The notes under the pieces were generated by a model. It was given only the letters and a program-made list of their open reading frames with translations. It was not told the origin of the DNA and made no database searches. Shown piece by piece: positions 59,314 to 64,000 of a DNA stretch of 64,000 nucleotides (position 1 is its first letter; the number at the start of each line of letters is the position of its first letter). The position numbers were made by a program, and so were the translations under genes. Location of the stretch: contig NC_084802.1 of the NCBI RefSeq assembly GCF_963169125.1, forward strand, positions 32,828,107-32,892,106. Reading direction: 5' to 3'. Origin of the DNA: Humulus lupulus (Eukaryota > Streptophyta > Magnoliopsida > Rosales > Cannabaceae).

Positions 59314-61741
59314 TGTAACACCTTGGATAGCCAAGACAGTTACACTGTGTGTTTGAAAGGTGCAAGACTTGCTAACTAAGTCATTTAGTTTGAAACGTGT
59401 TACTGAAACCATAATTGAACTAGGGTTAAAAGATTTTGGTCATAAAAGACGCATTCATTTAAATAAACATTCTATACATGGGATCCCAAAAGAAATAGAG
59501 TTTAAAAGACAGTTTACAAAAATTCCAGGTTATAAACAAATTTTGGCCCCTCTAAGGGCAAAACAGACATTTAGGCTTCTCCTATCCTGTATCACTCCTC
59601 GGTCGTGGCGGCCGATCAGCTGACTATGTACATTCAGCCCTCGAAACTCTCCAACTTAGGACTGTTCCACCTTGCTCTTGCCTTTACCTGCACCACGAAG
59701 CACCCGTGAGACGAGGCCCAGCAAGAAACCAGATAACAGATCATAATCATCAACCAATCAATTAGATAACTCATAAAGCATAGTCATATATTCAGCAATC
59801 CATATTATTCACATAATCAGACATTCAGCATACCAAGTTCATCAAATTAATATTAATACCCAATTCTTATATTAACCAGGGTCGACGCCCTTAGGTCGCA
59901 TCCCCTATTTATCCCACTGACTCTGGCCCTCTTAAACCGAGCTCAGTGAATATTAAGTTGTCCTCAGCTACCAGTGGCCGAGCCGCGCTCTGTGCGCAAA
60001 TATTAATTTTGACACTCTTAGGCCGTTTATCATATGTCCCCATGGCATAATACCATTTATGACATCTTATACAAGTAAAGGGGAACTCTTAGTCCCAACA
60101 TAATCTCGTAACCGGGTGCAATTTCTTACCTTTAGATTCTGATAGCTTGATTAGTGAAACCGTCCCTCAAGCACGATCCCGTCCGAGCCTTAGCGTACAC
60201 CTAGTCACAGCCATGAATTAGAACCATCACTAAACTTCATTTCCATAACCTAACCTCGGGACCAATCCCGAGCCCTCGAGAAGCCCTAATTCCACCAAAC
60301 GGGGTGGTGGAATCAAACCCTGAGCACCCGGGCAAAAACCCTAAGAAATAACCCAAAAATCCACTTCTGAAGGCAGGGTAGCGCTACAGTGCCATAGAGT
60401 GGGCGCTATAGCACTACAAGCAGAGCCAAAAGCCCCAGGAAAACCCAAGCCTAGCGCTGTAACGCCCAAAGGCTAGCGCTACAGCGCTAGTTACAGAACC
60501 TTCAGCCCCCTATTTTTCTTCCTTTGATTTTCCCCGAGCCAAACCTCTATAGAACCCCTCCAAACCTCAACCATACTTCAAAACAAGCCTACCAATTACT
60601 ACCTTTCACCCCACACAACCCAACAACCTAAAATTTAGCCACATGCACCATCAAACAAGGAAATCAAGAATTGAGCTCAAGAACTCAAAAACTCATCAGC
60701 TGAAAGTAGAACTAACCCAGAAACTTAGATATTCAAGCTCATAATTTCTTACCTTTGATGAGAAATTCGACCCTAGGTTGCCCTTAGTATCCTTCCAGAC
60801 TTTAGCTCGTCAATTCCTCAAGCTTAATTCCCTAGAATTCCCATCCAAAACTCAATTCAAACACAACTCATCAAAACCAGAAAAACTCAGACCAAACTTT
60901 AAACCTTACCTTTATTTGGGAATTAATTGCAACTAACCCTCTTGATGACCTCAAGAACCAAGGTCCTAGCTCAATCTTAAGTTCCCACTGAGTTACAGCT
61001 TCAGAAAATCCTCAAGAAAATGAAGAAGAATGGCCAACCGAATGAGAGAAAAGGGTTAGCTTAGGAGTTCTATTTTTCCTTCTTTCTTTCCTTCTGTCTA
61101 TTTCCCTTTTTCTTCCAGCTTCTATCAATTTCTACACTTCCCACTAACTCATAAAGGAAAAATATCACTTATCCCTTTAAAGTCAAATGACCATATTGCC
61201 CTCCCACTTATAACTAAACCTTTAAGCCATTTTAAGGGCATTTTGGTCATTGCTCCTAATTCCCGCTAATTCCTCGAGTGTCCCTAATAATTACCTTTTA
61301 CGTCCCGACACTTAACTAATCACCAATTATATTCCTCTATATTAAATAGCCTCCAATATATTTCCCAAAATTACCCCAGGCTCCCTCGAGCCGGGTATAA
61401 GTCTCCACCGCGACTTTTCCGCTAAACTGCTCACTAAGATCGCCTCGAGTCACAAGCTGCAGATATATCCACATAATAATGTGGTCTCAATAATTTATCA
61501 CAAATATTTACATTTATGCCCTCAATGGGTCAAAATTACGACTATACCCTTTCTAACCTAATCAGGGTCTACATGCATACTAATACTCATAATCATGCAT
61601 CTCATATATCCAAATAGTCATATAAGCATGCTTATCACATAATCATGCATTTAATCATTTAAATCACACATAATCCAGTTATGCCCTCCCGACACACTAA
61701 TCAAGGCCCTTAAGCCTTATTAGTAATTTTGGGTCGTTACA
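59314..61741 (-). repeat. 5' LTR of the second Tekay element
   Basis: It is 2428 bp. The cassette at about 60376-60500 has four AGCGCT-type units. One of these (about 22 bp) is missing from the partner LTR, which accounts for most of the length difference. Confidence 0.93.
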
Positions 61742-62239
61742 AAGGATTTATAGTGGTTCGGCCCTAAGTGATGGTAATGACCTACGTCCACTTAGTGTTC
61801 TTATTAATGTAAAGGGAACCTGTGATCAGTAAACAAGGGTTTACTGAGTTTCACAAGCTCAGTAATAGATACAATGAATTATGTAAGAACAATTATTTTC
61901 TCTCCTAGTCTCCCAAAAAGATCCCTCTCATGAGCCCTTTCAGTCTTATTTATAGGCTCAAGGATCTACCTATGGACCGTGAATACATTTAATACAAACA
62001 TATCTGAATAATAATGGAAATTACACTTTTTTTACATAAATACAGGATCAAATATCTCTAGAAAATATCTGACATACTTCGACCATCCCTGGTCGCCTAT
62101 GAAATATCCCCTTTGTCGTGTGAATTCTCCTCTGGTCGATGGTCGACCAGAACATATCCACGTAAATTTCCACGCGCATCTCACGTGCATACTAATCTTG
62201 ACACGTCGTCAAGTGAATCTTTTTTGGGTAAACACTTTT

Positions 62240-63464
62240 ATTTATTTATTTTTTAATTAATTAATTAAATCCTTATTCAAATTAACTAATTATAATTTAA
62301 AACTTGATTTAATATTATTTATTTATATTGACACCAATTTATCAATATTAATAAATTTACTCAAAAATTCTCTTTTATTCTCTAAATCTCATATCTCTGT
62401 AAATTTTCCAAAATTGACTTAGTCAACTTTAAAATCCTAATTGATAATTAAATCAATTAATTGAGACATTCTAGATGATTTACTCAAAGGTGATGCAGGG
62501 ACCATGGATCCATGAAATCAAGCTCCAATAAGTTACCGTGAATTTATTTACGAATAATTTCACTACATTATTAATTCCTCGTGACTCCACTATAGACTCG
62601 GAATTGAACTCTTGAATTCATAGAACATATTTTCCAAGCCATAAATATGTTATCCATTGTTATAACCATTACAGTCAGTCAATCCTCTATCGATGACTTA
62701 CTAACGAGCTGGGTGCAAATTACTGTTTTACCCCTCATCAGTATTTTATCCTTAACTCCCACTAAGTTCCTTATAAATGATATTTCCATGAACTTAATCA
62801 CAGAAAGGAGATCTCAATCATGTAACCTTTTGAACAAAGCAATTAAGGAAATCATCAATTCACTTCTCATACAGAAGTTATAGATTTCATATTTATGAAT
62901 AATACTCCCACTCAATTACACTACTAAATCTCCAAGATGTGAGTATGGGCTAGACCGTAGGGTAAGCTGGTAACGAACAAGTCAAAAGATTTAAATAATA
63001 TAATTAGCAGAATATTAACACTCAGAATTAAGATCGACTTAACCTATGGTCAACGTTGTGACATTGATTAGATTCGATAACAACGATACTTATTTATCAA
63101 TCAATAATCAATATCGGTCCTAGTCCAATGTAACCAAATACATATGATCTTATCTACTTGGTCAATGCCTTGGACAAGACATCACACCCTGAATGTGTAA
63201 GTAGATCATATTGTAGATTGCCTAATCAGTGAAAATCCAATGCACTGGTCTAATATTAGGACTCGTTCTTTTGAACATATAATTACAACTATAATCCATT
63301 GTGACCTAGTCACTATAATTGTAACTAACCATATGTTCGAGATTTTATAAATGTTTGTATTATTTCAATGATCATGTAATAAAACAAGCAAGAACCACGG
63401 TTGTCAAACTAAATGACTTCTACTACTTTTATTGACAATATGAAATCATGTTACATGTCTGACA
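62240..63464 (-). repeat. Copia 3' LTR, larger piece
   Basis: This stretch continues the LTR piece 33924-34492 on the other side of the Tat element. It is AT-rich with no gene. On the minus strand the LTR starts TGTCAGACATG at 63464. Confidence 0.7.
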
Positions 63465-63483
63465 AACTCCCACTTGCCCTTTT

Positions 63484-63903
63484 AAAACAAATGGGACATG
63501 TTTCTCAAACCATGCATTCTACATGATTCACAATTATGATCCCTACTTATATCTTTGTAAAGGGATATGAAATATTGCCTTCCAATGCTATCTTCATCAC
63601 CTTCACATCGCACCTTCGCTACACAACCTCGATAATGTGGTACTTTCTCTCTATATGCTTTGCACTTTTGTAGCTTCGAGGTTCTATCAAATTTGCTATT
63701 GCCTCATTACTGTCACTAGACAAAATGAGTGGTTTATCCATTTTTGGAATAACACCGAGATCCATATAGAACTTCCTCAGCCAGACTATTTCCTCTGCCG
63801 GCATAGACGCAGCTATGTACTCAGCCTCCAAGATGGATTCTAAAATGGCAGATAGTCAAACACTTCTCCAAATCATAACTGCTGAGATGGTAGACAACCT
63901 ATC
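63484..63903 (-). pseudogene. End of Copia pol (RNase H)
   Basis: The frame 63619-63831 reads EAEYIAASMPAEEIVWLRKF and, near its end, EPRSYKSAKHIERKYHIIEV, the standard last part of Copia RNase H. In intact elements the second catalytic Asp lies in a CDN motif; here the local text is SSDSNEAIAN. Upstream (63832-63903) the expected frame is shifted, so the copy is broken. The window then meets another LTR at 63904. Confidence 0.85.
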
Positions 63904-64000
63904 TGTAATGCCCCAAATTTCCTAATAAGGTTTAGGACCTTGATTAGGAGGTCGGGAGGGCCATAATTGATTTATTATGCCATTAAATGATTCTATGCAT
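63904..64000 (+). mobile_element. Start of another Tekay-like LTR, cut by the window edge
   Basis: TGTAATGCCCCAAATTTCC followed by CTTGATTAGGAGGTCGGGAGG matches the first 100 bp of the solo LTR at 24026. It interrupts the Copia pol. The preceding 5-mer CTATC would be its target duplication. Confidence 0.85.

Larger units (their letters stand above)
52528..61741 (-). mobile_element. Second full-length Tekay-type element, decayed, inside the Tat 5' LTR
   Basis: The LTRs are 52528-54934 (2407 bp) and 59314-61741 (2428 bp). Perfect duplications AAGGA (52523-52527 and 61742-61746) flank it. The primer site and polypurine tract are present. In the first ~320 bp I count about 17 LTR differences, so it is clearly older than the element at 3343-13122. 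Pol has many stops and shifts, and gag has lost roughly 0.6 kb. Confidence 0.94.
34493..62234 (-). mobile_element. Tat/Ogre-lineage Ty3/gypsy element, decayed and heavily invaded
   Basis: The LTRs are at 34493-35075 and 52438-52527 plus 61747-62234. Target duplications CTTTT are perfect (34488-34492 and 62235-62239). After subtracting the four nested insertions the element is about 11.4 kb. It has gag, PR, RT, two RNase H domains and integrase on the minus strand, and an opposite-strand gene between pol and the 3' LTR. Dual RNase H and an antisense extra ORF mark the Tat lineage (Ogre, Retand, Grande). All frames have stops. The two LTRs differ by a few percent by eye, including an 8 bp gap near 34812. 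Confidence 0.92.
33924..63903 (-). mobile_element. Copia element (3' LTR and end of pol), host of the Tat element
   Basis: The 3' LTR is split by the Tat element into 33924-34492 and 62240-63464, about 1.79 kb in total. On the minus strand it runs TGTCAGACAT to ATTTTCTTCA. A polypurine tract (AAAAGGGCAAGTGGGAGTT, minus strand, 63465-63483) precedes it, and the end of a Copia RNase H frame lies upstream. The 5-mer before the LTR is AGGAC; the partner would be beyond the right edge. The LTR length would fit Angela-like Copia, which is a guess. The 5' part lies past 64000. Confidence 0.75.

Overview
The window is nuclear DNA from a flowering plant, most likely a eudicot with a large, repeat-rich genome. 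The evidence is one spliced gene with GT-AG introns, many plant-type LTR retrotransposons primed by initiator-Met tRNA, L1-type LINE remnants, and MITEs of the hAT, PIF/Harbinger and Mutator types. I cannot name the species. Only one host gene is visible: the 5' half of a coiled-coil protein gene on the minus strand at 1-1615, running off the left edge. I saw no tRNA, rRNA or CRISPR.

Left part (2.7-23.8 kb). An old 1.13 kb solo LTR (2709-13627, duplication CTTAA) was split by a complete, young Ty3/gypsy chromovirus of the Tekay/Del type (3343-13122, minus strand, duplication TAGAG). Its two 2397 bp LTRs differ at about 10 positions, and its gag-pol frame carries one in-frame stop. After AT-rich DNA come a poly(A) retroposon with a 17 bp target duplication, itself holding a Tat-type solo LTR (15258-15850); a hAT-type MITE; a Harbinger-type MITE; two Mutator-type elements with 9 bp duplications and long terminal inverted repeats; and poorly classifiable LTR-like DNA.

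Middle (23.8-28.2 kb). The 3' end of an L1-type LINE (zinc finger plus RNase H) is split by a Tekay-like solo LTR. A head-to-tail pair of MITEs and a MITE fragment follow.

Right part (28.2-64 kb) is one deeply nested stack: LTR (28239) > LTR (28795) > a Copia element (33924 to beyond 63.9 kb) > a Tat/Ogre-lineage gypsy element (34493-62234, duplication CTTTT) > a Tekay-like solo LTR (47029-50326) > a Tat-type solo LTR (47302-48238), six levels. The Tat element also holds solo LTRs at 41935-43349 and 44464-46832, and a decayed full Tekay element (52528-61741) inside its own 5' LTR. Nearly every junction was fixed by a 5 bp target duplication and, where possible, by the interrupted reading frame continuing on the other side.

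The Tat element has gag, protease, reverse transcriptase, two RNase H domains and integrase on the minus strand. On the opposite strand between pol and the 3' LTR it has a multi-exon gene resembling the Transposase_28 (putative gypsy-type transposon) family, with its own TATA box. All of these frames are broken. The most unusual pattern is a GC-rich cassette of repeated palindromic cores (CCGCGG, or AGCGCT in one subgroup) inside LTRs of families that otherwise look unrelated.
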